Shown piece by piece: positions 1 through 6,372 of a stretch of 17,738 bases of DNA (position 1 is the stretch's first letter; every line of letters starts with the position of its first letter). Origin of the DNA: Vampirovibrionales bacterium (GTDB taxonomy: Bacteria; Cyanobacteriota; Vampirovibrionia; Vampirovibrionales; JAJTHC01). The DNA is taken from positions 1 through 17,738 of the forward strand of contig JAJTHC010000054.1 in assembly GCA_021299615.1 (NCBI GenBank), given 5' to 3'. A program made the translations under genes and the position numbers. The notes beneath the pieces were generated by a model. The model did not search any database and was not told the DNA's origin. It saw only the letters and a list, made by a program, of their open reading frames with translations.

Positions 1-149
1 CGGCGATTCAAGCCTTAGAGAAAGCCGTTACAGATGCGACAACCGCTCAAGGTCTGGCTCAAACCAAAGTCGACAAAGTAACGACGGATAATAACTCGGC
101 GATTCAAGCCTTAGAGAAAGCCGTTACAGATGCGACAACCGCTCAAGGT
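1..149 (+). repeat. 96-bp in-frame tandem repeat
   Basis: Bases 1-53 and 97-149 are identical, and the interval is exactly 96 bp (32 codons). The array probably continues to the left of the window. It keeps the coding frame, so it looks like recent duplication within the coiled-coil gene. Confidence 0.85.
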
Positions 150-1328
150 TTGTCAAAAACTAAAGCAGATAAGGCCTTAGCTGAACTTACAACGGAACAA
201 AATAATCTTAGTATTGCAAATACAGCTAAAGCGAACGCAGAAAAGAAAGCTCAAGACGCAAATGCTGAAATCAAAACACAAGAAGGTATTATCACAACAG
301 CCAATGCGACCAAAGAACAAGCGATAAAAGATGTCGAAAAAGCAGGTGCCGAAAAGGCTCAATTAGAAAAAGCCTTGGCAGAAGCCCTCGCAAATCAAGA
401 TGTCAGCACCAAGGATGCCGCCACAATTCAAGCTGAAATCAACGAGGCCGATGCTGCGATTATAGCTGCGAATGCCTTAAAAGACAAAGCAGTGAAAGAC
501 ATTGAAAACGCTAAAGCTGAAATTACTAAACAAGAAGGTATTGTCTCCGCATCAGGCCTTGCGAAAACAAACGCTGAAAACAAAGCAAAAACTGATACTG
601 ATTCGCTAAATGCGTTAAATACTGCCGTCACGAATGCAGAACGTAACAAAGCTTCAGCCACCACCGCAAATACCGAGGCAATTAAAGCGAGAGATGAGGC
701 TCTTACCAATAAAAACAATGCCAATACCGCTAAAAGCAAAGCCATTACAGATGCTAAAGAAAAAGTTGACAGTTTGAATGAGCAAATTAGGCTTCAAGAT
801 ACAGCGGTTAACAATGCCAATACAGCCAAATCAAATGCGGATGAGACCATAAAAGCGACAACGCCTAAAATTCAGACGTTGACGGAAACACTCCGCTTGG
901 TAAATGTCGACCTTACTAAAGCCATAAAAGATGTTCAAGATTCTGTTTTAGCGTCAGGTAACTTAGGGAAAGTCGTCACTGATGCTAGAAATGCTAGAGA
1001 CAAGGCGATTCAAGATGTTGATACTGCGACCACCAATCTCAATAATCAAAGGACTGAGGTTGCGACAGCCAAAACCAATCGTGACAATGCACTTCGAGCA
1101 CAAAGTACAGCCAAAACCAATCGTGACAATGCACTTCAGGCAAAAACCACGGCAGACAATGCAAAGGCGACGGCCATTACCGCGGCAAGCACAGCAGAAA
1201 CGAAGAAAACAAATGAACTACCTGCTTTACAAACAACGCTTACTAATGCGACAAGAGCTAAAAATGAGGCAATAGCGGCATTGACTAAAGCACAAAGCGA
1301 TTTGGCAGCCTTACAAGCTACTACCTAA
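3..1328 (+). CDS. Ala/Lys/Thr-rich coiled-coil repeat protein, 3' part only
   Basis: The frame is open to the left edge of the window, so this is the C-terminal 441 residues of a longer protein; the TTG at 150 is an internal Leu codon, not a start. Nearly every residue is Ala, Lys, Thr, Asn, Asp, Glu, Gln, Leu, Ile or Val, with only scattered Gly, Ser, Arg and two Pro. There is no Cys, His, Trp, Phe, Tyr or internal Met in the visible part. The pattern suggests one long alpha-helical coiled coil. Internal repeats are obvious. A 96-bp (32-residue) unit starts at 1 and again at 97, identical for its first 53 bases. A 31-bp direct repeat (1065-1095 and 1107-1137) gives a 14-residue period around TAKTNRDNAL. 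Motifs like AEI..QEGI also recur. No enzymatic motif or C-terminal anchor is seen. It may be a surface, stalk or structural filament protein, but the function is unknown. Confidence 0.8.
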   Translation, partial: AIQALEKAVTDATTAQGLAQTKVDKVTTDNNSAIQALEKAVTDATTAQGLSKTKADKALAELTTEQNNLSIANTAKANAEKKAQDANAEIKTQEGIITTANATKEQAIKDVEKAGAEKAQLEKALAEALANQDVSTKDAATIQAEINEADAAIIAANALKDKAVKDIENAKAEITKQEGIVSASGLAKTNAENKAKTDTDSLNALNTAVTNAERNKASATTANTEAIKARDEALTNKNNANTAKSKAITDAKEKVDSLNEQIRLQDTAVNNANTAKSNADETIKATTPKIQTLTETLRLVNVDLTKAIKDVQDSVLASGNLGKVVTDARNARDKAIQDVDTATTNLNNQRTEVATAKTNRDNALRAQSTAKTNRDNALQAKTTADNAKATAITAASTAETKKTNELPALQTTLTNATRAKNEAIAALTKAQSDLAALQATT

Positions 1329-1347
1329 AACAATACAAATACGATGA

Positions 1348-1385
1348 AAAACAATCCCCTTTCCTAAGGTCAAGGGGATTGTTTT
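1348..1385 (+). terminator. Rho-independent terminator of the coiled-coil gene
   Basis: A perfect 14-bp stem (1348-1361 with 1372-1385, GC-rich CCCC/GGGG centre, A-run on the left and T-run on the right) encloses a 10-nt loop. It starts 19 bp after the stop codon. The A and T runs at both ends would let it work in either direction. Confidence 0.85.
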
Positions 1386-1406
1386 ATATATCGGATACTA
1401 TATATA

Positions 1407-1554
1407 ATACCAATTAAACGATTAAATAGCGTCTGGCGTCTTCGTTGTCGCTACGATTCTCGATGTGCTTATGGTCGTCTCTGTACACTGCACACATCTG
1501 CGAGTCTAGGCTCCTAGAATCCATCTATACGCTATTCAATCTAAGAAATGGTAT
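1407..1554 (-). mobile_element. Short inverted-repeat element, family A (copy A1)
   Basis: 148 bp with terminal inverted repeats of about 25 bp, consensus ATACCAWTTAAACGATT then RAATAGCG. The right end is a variant (CGCTATTCAATCTAAG...GGTAT). The core carries GTTGTCGCTACGATTC and the palindrome TCTAGG/CCTAGA, both found in other copies. Relative to copies A2 and A3 the core is reversed. Its apical hairpin is damaged: the GTACA arm reads GACCA. No coding capacity or transposase; MITE-like. Confidence 0.8.
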
Positions 1555-1699
1555 AAAAAAACATGGATTTTACGCACTAGGCGAAGGATTGAAAAAGTGT
1601 CATACTGAAAAAGAGTGGCTCCTTGAAAATCAAACACGTCGTCCTGAATGCAATGAGGGATACCCCAAGACAGTACAGGGGAGATGTTTCGTTACACTC
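1555..1699. other. Unassigned spacer between elements A1 and B1
   Basis: About 145 bp with no convincing gene. The small reading frame crossing it (1445-1744) starts and ends inside mobile elements and is not believed. The stretch near 1638-1698 contains GTCCTGAATGCAATGAGGGA and, after a short gap, GGGGAGATGTTTCG. It loosely resembles one arm and part of the other of the dispersed GTCATTCTGAGCGAAG-type repeats seen in many bacteria. This is a resemblance from memory only. Confidence 0.3.
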
Positions 1700-1836
1700 A
1701 TACCAATTAAACGATTAAATAGCGTGTTAAATGTAGGGGCGTGATTTATCACGTCCTCCCCACAATCCTGAAACGGGTGCAATAAATCACACCCCTACAG
1801 AGAAGATTTTACGCTATTCAATCTAAGAAATGGTAT
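1700..1836 (+). mobile_element. Short inverted-repeat element, family B (copy B1)
   Basis: It has the same two end sequences as A1, including the unusual right end, but a wholly different core. The core holds two potential hairpins: GGGGCGTGAT/ATCACGTCC (one mismatch) and GGGTG.../CACCC. Its right end shares the bases TATA with the left end of element C1, as expected for side-by-side insertion at a TA. The second copy, B2, lies at 7776-7920 in the opposite orientation. Confidence 0.75.
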
Positions 1837-1983
1837 AGCCAAGTTTATAATTTTCTGTACAGTGTCTCTTCGTTGTCGCTACGATTCTCGATGTGCTTAT
1901 GTACGTCTTTGTACACCTCACACATCTGCGAGTCTAGGCTCCTAGAATAGCCTACGGTACAGAAAACTCTAAACTTGGCTATA
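1834..1983 (-). mobile_element. Short inverted-repeat element, family C (copy C1)
   Basis: 150 bp bounded by inverted repeats of about 27 bp starting TATAGCCAAGTTTA and ending with the complement, nearly perfect. The core matches family A (GTTGTCGCTACGATTC, TCTAGGAGCCTAGA) although the ends are unrelated to family A. On the minus strand it reads TGTAC-AAAGAC-GTACA (intact apical hairpin), flanked by ATGTG/CACAT and CTCG/CGAG pairs. A second hairpin, TAGGCT-8 nt-AGCCTA, lies next to it. Confidence 0.8.
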
Positions 1984-2019
1984 TCAACATGACAAAATCC
2001 GTTTTTCCCTTCAAAGTTT

Positions 2020-2157
2020 GTGTCAGAAATCGAGATTCTATGTGTCAAAAAAGAGGGTTTTGTGTGTCAGAAATGCCTATTCTGTGTGTCAGAAACAGGG
2101 GTTTCGTGTGTCAAAAACGCCTATTCTATGTGTCGGAAATCGAATTTCGTGTGTCAA
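2020..2157. repeat. 22-bp tandem array (seven GTGTC units)
   Basis: GTGTCaRAAA motifs begin at 2020, 2042, 2064, 2086, 2108, 2130 and 2151, giving five spacings of 22 and one of 21. Conserved blocks of about 15 bp (TTCT.TGTGTCARAAA, itself with inverted arms TTCT/AGAA) alternate with 5-7 bp that differ from unit to unit. Several units form small hairpins, for example GAAAC/GTTTC and GAAAT/ATTTC. The small reading frame across it (1989-2228) is repetitive and low in complexity, and I do not believe it is a gene. The period is about two helical turns, as in protein-binding iterons, but no partner is visible. Confidence 0.8.
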
Positions 2158-2190
2158 AAAAGACGCCTTTCTTGATGAAAAGCGTCTTTT
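2158..2190 (+). terminator. Hairpin with T-rich tail at the end of the 22-bp array
   Basis: AAAAGACGC (2158-2166) pairs with GCGTCTTTT (2182-2190). The stem continues after one mismatch as TTTC/GAAA around a 5-nt loop. It has an A-run before and a T-run after, so it could end transcripts in both directions. It sits between the array and element A2, with no gene directly upstream on the plus strand. Confidence 0.6.
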
Positions 2191-2209
2191 CTAATTTGCA
2201 AAATATCAA

Positions 2210-2357
2210 ATACCATTTAAACGACTGAATAGCGTATAGGTGGATTCTAGGAGCCTAGACTCGCAGATGGGTGAGGTGTACACAAACGTACATAAGCACA
2301 TTGAGAATCGTAGCGACAACGAAGACGCCAGACGCTATTTAATCGTTTAATTGGTAT
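2210..2357 (+). mobile_element. Short inverted-repeat element, family A (copy A2)
   Basis: 148 bp, differing from copy A3 (16105-16252) at only four positions by eye, so the two are recent copies or under constraint. The ends are ATACCATTTAAACGA... and ...TTTAATTGGTAT. The core contains TCTAGGAGCCTAGA, the apical hairpin TGTAC-ACAAAC-GTACA and then CGTAGCGACAACG. It ends 3 bp from the typA stop codon. Confidence 0.85.
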
Positions 2358-2360
2358 AAA

Positions 2361-4172
2361 TTAGCCTTTGAAGTTTAGGTTCGCCTTACGCAAACGAATG
2401 CTCTTGGGCGTGACTTCCATCAACTCATCTTGAGCGATAAAATCTAAACCAAACTCAAGCGTCACAGGGATCGGCACTTGAAGTACATCCATGACATCGG
2501 CACCCGCACTACGCATGTTGGTGAGCTGCTTGGCTTTCGCCACGTTCACCGCTAAATCGCTTTGACGGTTATATTCGCCAATAATCATGCCACGATACAC
2601 ATATTCACGAGGACTCACAAAGAAACGCCCACGATCTTCCAGCTTTTTCAAGGAATACGCCGTCGCATCCCCTGCTTCGTTGGCGATGATGGCGCCGTTG
2701 CGGGTCTGATTCATCTCACCAGCCCATGGCTCATAACTCGCAAAGGAGGCGTTCATAATACCTTCGCCTTTGGTCATGCGAATGAATTCGGAACGAAAGC
2801 CCAGCAATCCACGAGACGGCACAAAGAACTCAAGGGTTGTGCGTCCGTTTTCGCTGTACATGTTACGTAATTCGCCCTTACGCTGACTGCTCAAACGCTC
2901 GATGCAGGTTCCGCTACAATCTTCAGGGACATCCAACAACACGGATTCAAACGGCTCGTGCTTGGCACCGTTGACTTCTTTCACCAAAACTTCAGGCTTG
3001 GATACTTGGAACTCATAACCTTCACGACGCATGGTTTCAATCAGAATCGTTAAGTGAAGTTCTCCTCGTCCCGAAACGACAAAGGCATCGGCACTGTCGC
3101 CATCGAGGACTCGTAACGCCACGTTGGTGCGAATTTCACGATACAAACGATCACGCAATTGACGGCTGGTGACAAACTTACCTTCTTTACCCGCCAATGG
3201 GCTGGTGTTGATGCTAAAGGTCATCTGCAAGGTAGGCTCTTCAATGTCAATCAAAGGCAGTGGGTTCGGATGTTCCACATGACAAATGGTTTCACCAATC
3301 GTCGCTTCGCTGATGCCAGCCACCGCCACGATGTCGCCCGCAATGCCTGTTTCCGCTTCAATACGCTTTAAGCCTTCAAAGGTAAACACTTTCACGATGC
3401 GGTGCTTTTCAACCGTGCCTTCACGCGTACACAAAGCGATTTGCTGCCCGACGTTGATCGTGCCTGACTTGATGCGTCCGATACAGATACGACCTAAATA
3501 GTCGTTATAATCGAGCGTAGACACTTGAAATTGCAAGGGGGCATCCAAAATAGCAGGAGGCACAGGCACATGTTTCAAAATGCTTTGAAACAGCGGCTCT
3601 AGGCTTTCTTGGGGGCCGTCATGCGTTAAGGAAGACGTACCAGCCAATCCACAAGCAAAGACCACAGGAAATTCAAGTTGGTCTTCATCGGCACCAAGTT
3701 CGATCAACAAGTCAATGACTTGATCCACCGCACGAAGAGGCTCAGCCGCAGGACGGTCGACTTTATTAACAACAACCAAGACTTTCAACTTGTTTTCAAG
3801 GGCTTTACGCAACACGAAGCGTGTTTGAGGCATCGGGCCTTCAACGGCATCCACAACCAAAAGGGCAGCATCCACCATGGTCAAGACACGTTCCACTTCG
3901 CCTGAAAAGTCGGCGTGACCTGGCGTGTCCAAAATGTTGATGCGGTAGCCGTTGTAAGGAATGGCGGTGTTTTTCGCCAAAATCGTGATGCCACGCTCAC
4001 GTTCAAGGTCGTTAGAATCCATCATGCGTTCGCTGGTGGCTTCGTTGTCTCTGAAAATACCGCTTTGTTTGAACATGCTGTCCACCAGCGTGGTTTTGCC
4101 GTGGTCAACGTGTGCGATAATCGCAATGTTTCTAATTTTATCCGTGGTTAGTTCGAGCATTTGAGCGTTCAT
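2361..4172 (-). CDS. typA: Ribosome-associated translational GTPase TypA/BipA
   Basis: 603 residues, the usual full length for this family. TypA/BipA is an EF-G-like GTPase that binds the 70S ribosome and helps large-subunit assembly, chiefly in cold or stress. The N-terminal G domain is complete: G1 AHVDHGKTT at about residues 20-28, the switch I Thr region RERGITI, G3 DTPGH and G4 NKVD. The middle and C-terminal parts carry the EF-G-like domains and the family-typical SRGLLGFRSEF and FVSPREYVYRGMIIGE segments. The ATG at 4172 is taken; a second ATG four codons on is possible. The Shine-Dalgarno sequence is weak (GAAAG about 8 nt before the ATG). It is transcribed alone. Element A2 ends 3 bp beyond the stop and may form part of the 3' untranslated end. 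No damage seen. Confidence 0.97.
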   Translation of the reverse strand: MNAQMLELTTDKIRNIAIIAHVDHGKTTLVDSMFKQSGIFRDNEATSERMMDSNDLERERGITILAKNTAIPYNGYRINILDTPGHADFSGEVERVLTMVDAALLVVDAVEGPMPQTRFVLRKALENKLKVLVVVNKVDRPAAEPLRAVDQVIDLLIELGADEDQLEFPVVFACGLAGTSSLTHDGPQESLEPLFQSILKHVPVPPAILDAPLQFQVSTLDYNDYLGRICIGRIKSGTINVGQQIALCTREGTVEKHRIVKVFTFEGLKRIEAETGIAGDIVAVAGISEATIGETICHVEHPNPLPLIDIEEPTLQMTFSINTSPLAGKEGKFVTSRQLRDRLYREIRTNVALRVLDGDSADAFVVSGRGELHLTILIETMRREGYEFQVSKPEVLVKEVNGAKHEPFESVLLDVPEDCSGTCIERLSSQRKGELRNMYSENGRTTLEFFVPSRGLLGFRSEFIRMTKGEGIMNASFASYEPWAGEMNQTRNGAIIANEAGDATAYSLKKLEDRGRFFVSPREYVYRGMIIGEYNRQSDLAVNVAKAKQLTNMRSAGADVMDVLQVPIPVTLEFGLDFIAQDELMEVTPKSIRLRKANLNFKG

Positions 4173-4328
4173 AGGGGCATCTTTCTGGGTAGGCTAGCAG
4201 TGACGCCAGCGTGAGGGTTAATAAGGGAAAGCAAAATACGTTACAGTATCACTTATTATTAAAACCCAAACATAGAATAATGTGAAGGGGCATTTTTTAA
4301 AGAAATTACAGCACTTTTGTAAAGTCAA

Positions 4329-4375
4329 TTACTTGACAAGTTGAAACATTTTGTCATACTTTCAGAGTCAAGTAA
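4329..4375 (+). promoter_or_regulatory. Promoter with nested inverted repeats before the broken toxin gene
   Basis: A TTGACA -35 (4333-4338) and a CATACT -10 (4355-4360) stand 16 bp apart. Two inverted repeats overlap them: TTACTTGAC (4329-4337) with GTCAAGTAA (4367-4375), and TGACAA (4334-4339) with TTGTCA (4351-4356). Such symmetric operators over the core promoter are typical of self-repressed toxin-antitoxin operons, which fits the RelE-like start just downstream. The regulatory role is inferred. Confidence 0.55.
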
Positions 4376-4389
4376 AGGGTGAAATCCTT

Positions 4390-4674
4390 ATGACAGAAGT
4401 CAATATTTCTAAAAAAGCATACAAGCAACTTGACAAAGTCCCCCTTTATATAGCCGAATTGATAATTTCCTGGACAGTGTCTATACGTTGTCGCTACGAT
4501 TATTTTGTTCTGTTATGTAGGTCTGTCTACACGCCCTCACAAAATAATCTAGGCTCCTCGTCTAGCCTACTGTACAGAAAACTCTAAATTCAGCTATATC
4601 AAGCTGAAGTTTGACGGTTGGAAAGAATCCGTAGAAACTCTTTAAAACACTACAATATGAAAGGCATAGACCCT
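4390..4674 (+). pseudogene. RelE-family toxin gene, split by an inverted-repeat element and decayed
   Basis: The ATG at 4390 follows AAAGGGTG and starts with ISKKAYKQLDKVPLYI, which looks like the N-terminus of RelE/HigB-type mRNA-cutting toxins (ISK.A...L.KVP..I). The frame then enters element D1. If D1 and one TA copy are removed (join 4450 to 4599), the frame continues as KLKFDGWKESVETL, matching the next family segment (K...W...VE..GL). It then meets TAA. One frame over, the text reads LKHYNMKGIDPV, which resembles the family's RK..G.HDEPL segment, so a frameshift probably occurred too. The catalytic C-terminal half is lost and a solo element end (4675-4701) follows. No antitoxin gene remains. 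The N-terminal match is moderately firm; the downstream match is weaker. Confidence 0.55.
4449..4598 (-). mobile_element. Short inverted-repeat element, family D (copy D1), inside the toxin gene
   Basis: 150 bp. Its two ends differ from each other: one is of the TATAGCTGAATTTAGAG type and the other TATAGCCGAATTGATAATTT. The TA at 4449-4450 and the TA at 4597-4598 would be the target duplication. Read on the minus strand, the core forms GATTATTTTGT/ACAAAATAATC, an 11-bp perfect stem, topped by TGTAG-ACAGAC-CTACA. TAGGCT-8 nt-AGCCTA lies beside it. Confidence 0.85.
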
Positions 4675-4701
4675 GTACGAAAAACTCTAAAATTGGCTAT
4701 A
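4675..4701. mobile_element. Solo terminal repeat of family C/D
   Basis: The 27 bases match the right end of C1 (GTAC.AAAACTCTAAA.TTGGCTATA) with few changes, but no matching left end or core is present. It closes the remnant of the toxin gene and ends 5 bp from the yaiI stop codon. It is probably the residue of a deleted element. Confidence 0.7.
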
Positions 4702-4706
4702 AACGA

Positions 4707-5162
4707 TTATTTTAAACACTGCGTTAAAGCCTTATCGAAACCATTCATAAAGGCTTGCTTTTGTTTATCATCAAAGGGCTTAGGACCTTTTGTTTGAATA
4801 CCTGCATTTCTTAAGTCCGTCATAAAATCACGTACCGCTAAACGCCCCTTCATATTCGTGGGTGTGAAGGCTTCACCCCGTAAGTTAATCACTGAAACAC
4901 CTTTACTCACCAATAGATCCGCTAAGGGAACATCTTGTGTTATAGCAAGATCCCCAACTTGAGCTTGTTCAACAATGTAAGCATCTGCAAGATCCGCCCC
5001 TAGATCAACTTGAACAGATTGAAACAAGGGATGAGATGGTACCGTGATGGTTTTATTTGAAACAAAAACGGTCGGTACCTCACGCTTACGAGCGATTTTA
5101 ATCATGTAATCTTTTAAAACAGACGGTAAGGCATCTGCATCTACCCAAATGGTAACGGTCAT
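4707..5162 (-). CDS. yaiI: YaiI/YqxD family protein (DUF188)
   Basis: 151 residues, full family length. The family is widespread in bacteria and has a PIN-like nuclease fold in structure predictions, but its substrate is not established. Visible family marks are IWVDADALP near the N-terminus (the acidic DAD motif), SNKTITVPSHP, the region VGDLAITQDVPLADLLVSKG with its conserved TQD acidic site, LRGEAFT and a C-terminal KGPKPFDDKQKQAF. The ATG at 5162 has AAAGG about 11 nt upstream. It is transcribed leftward on its own, between a solo element end at its 3' side and element E1 38 bp upstream of its start. Confidence 0.93.
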   Translation of the reverse strand: MTVTIWVDADALPSVLKDYMIKIARKREVPTVFVSNKTITVPSHPLFQSVQVDLGADLADAYIVEQAQVGDLAITQDVPLADLLVSKGVSVINLRGEAFTPTNMKGRLAVRDFMTDLRNAGIQTKGPKPFDDKQKQAFMNGFDKALTQCLK

Positions 5163-5199
5163 GTTAGGGTGTACCTTTTTATTTTTAGCAATTTATAAT

Positions 5200-5347
5200 T
5201 AGGTAGTGTCGACATTTAGTTAAGAAAGGAGGAATTTCAAGGAAAAACAAACGGCTTTTGAGGCGTGTACACAGACGTACATAACGAAAAAACGGCTTGT
5301 TTTGACACAGAAAGTACCCTTTATGGGCTGAATATCGACACTACCTA
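5200..5347 (+). mobile_element. Short inverted-repeat element, family E (copy E1)
   Basis: 148 bp with 17-bp inverted ends TAGGTAGTGTCGAYATT (one mismatch), unlike the ends of families A-D. The centre still carries GGCGTGTAC-ACAGAC-GTACATAA, the shared apical hairpin. The lower stem is different again: AAACAA...TTTT pairs with AAAA...TTGTTT around an internal loop containing ACGGC on both sides. It lies 5 bp beyond the ispA stop codon. Confidence 0.75.
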
Positions 5348-5352
5348 GTCTA

Positions 5353-6372
5353 CTAATGCCTACGATGCACAATAAAGTCCTGTATTTCAGACAAGGCTTC
5401 TGTCTGAAGTCCCCACTGCTTAAGGCGTTTTAAAGCGTGCCACCCTTCTTCTTGTAAGCGATTCACTTCCGACTGAGTCCCTTCAATACCCAACACACGC
5501 AAATAGGTAAGCTTGTTTTGATCGGCGTCTTTACCAGCAGTTTTGCCCAAGTCGTCTGAACTTGCGGTAGCATCCAGTAAATCATCGGTGGCTTGGAATA
5601 ATTGACCAATGAGATCTGCCCACGTCGCTAAACCTTCCTGTACCTGCATAGAAGCACCCACTAAAATGGCTGGCGTCACAATGGCGTATCGCAATAAAGC
5701 CCCTGTTTTATGGGCGTGAATGTAGCGTAATTGTTCAAGACTGGGTGGGGATTCATGGCTCCACATATCGGCGTATTGACCATTAACCAATCCATTAAAA
5801 CTACCCAGTTCCCCTAAACATTGCGTAATTTTTAGTAAAGCTTCAACAGCTTCTTTGCTGTTTTGTGGACTGTATTTTATCAAGCATTCGAAGGCAAAAC
5901 TCACAAGGGCATCACCCACCAAAACGGCTGTGGCTTCGTCAAAGGCAATATGAGTCGTGGGTTTCCCTCGACGCAGATTGTCATCATCCATACAAGGCAA
6001 ATCGTCAAAAACCAAACTTTGGGCGTGCATAAATTCACTACTTAGGCAAATGCCTTTAAGTGTTTCGACATCATTTCGAGACAAGGCCTGCCAAACCAAT
6101 ACCGACAAAAGCGGACGAATACGTTTACCACCCAGTAAAGTGGCATGGCGTGAAGCCTGCCACAAGCGTTTTAAAGAAGCTTCCGTTTCTGGCAAATCTT
6201 GCAAGGCTTTTCCTTGCGGGAGCCAAGCGGTTTGCAAAGCATCTTCAAGCCATTGGTTTACGTGTTGTTGCAGGTGACCGTAACGCCATTTTAGCCATGT
6301 CGCACTTGAAATAGGCGGTGGGTTCCCATTTTGTGCTTCTAATAAATGAGCCATATGTAAAGCCTTCTGCAT
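5353..6372 (-). CDS. ispA: Short-chain polyprenyl diphosphate synthase (farnesyl/geranylgeranyl)
   Basis: 339 residues. It joins isopentenyl diphosphate to allylic diphosphates to make C15 or C20 chains for quinones, undecaprenol or carotenoids. Both aspartate-rich metal sites are present: the first, DDLPCMDDDNLRRG at about residue 120 (DDxxxxDxxRRG spacing typical of bacterial FPP/GGPP synthases), and the second, DDLLDATASSDDLGKTAGKD at about 258. KRIRP, EFMHAQSL and the FNGLVNGQYAD segment also fit. The N-terminal 40 or so residues before the core are somewhat longer than usual. The ATG at 6372 directly follows the rsgA stop (TAAATG), with GAGG inside the end of rsgA as ribosome site, so the two are translationally coupled. 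The chain length made cannot be told from sequence, so FPP versus GGPP synthase is open. Confidence 0.92.
   Translation of the reverse strand: MQKALHMAHLLEAQNGNPPPISSATWLKWRYGHLQQHVNQWLEDALQTAWLPQGKALQDLPETEASLKRLWQASRHATLLGGKRIRPLLSVLVWQALSRNDVETLKGICLSSEFMHAQSLVFDDLPCMDDDNLRRGKPTTHIAFDEATAVLVGDALVSFAFECLIKYSPQNSKEAVEALLKITQCLGELGSFNGLVNGQYADMWSHESPPSLEQLRYIHAHKTGALLRYAIVTPAILVGASMQVQEGLATWADLIGQLFQATDDLLDATASSDDLGKTAGKDADQNKLTYLRVLGIEGTQSEVNRLQEEGWHALKRLKQWGLQTEALSEIQDFIVHRRH

Noticed and set aside
150..152. TTG as the start of the first gene
   Set aside because: The frame and the repeat pattern continue upstream to the window edge without a stop.
1445..1744. 99-codon reading frame on the plus strand
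   Set aside because: It begins inside element A1 and ends inside element B1, with no recognisable protein content.
2020..2157. CRISPR array
   Set aside because: The variable parts are only 5-7 bp, the period is 22 bp and no cas gene is near.
1989..2228. 79-codon reading frame across the 22-bp array
   Set aside because: Its repetitive sequence only mirrors the DNA repeat, it ends within element A2, and there is no ribosome site.
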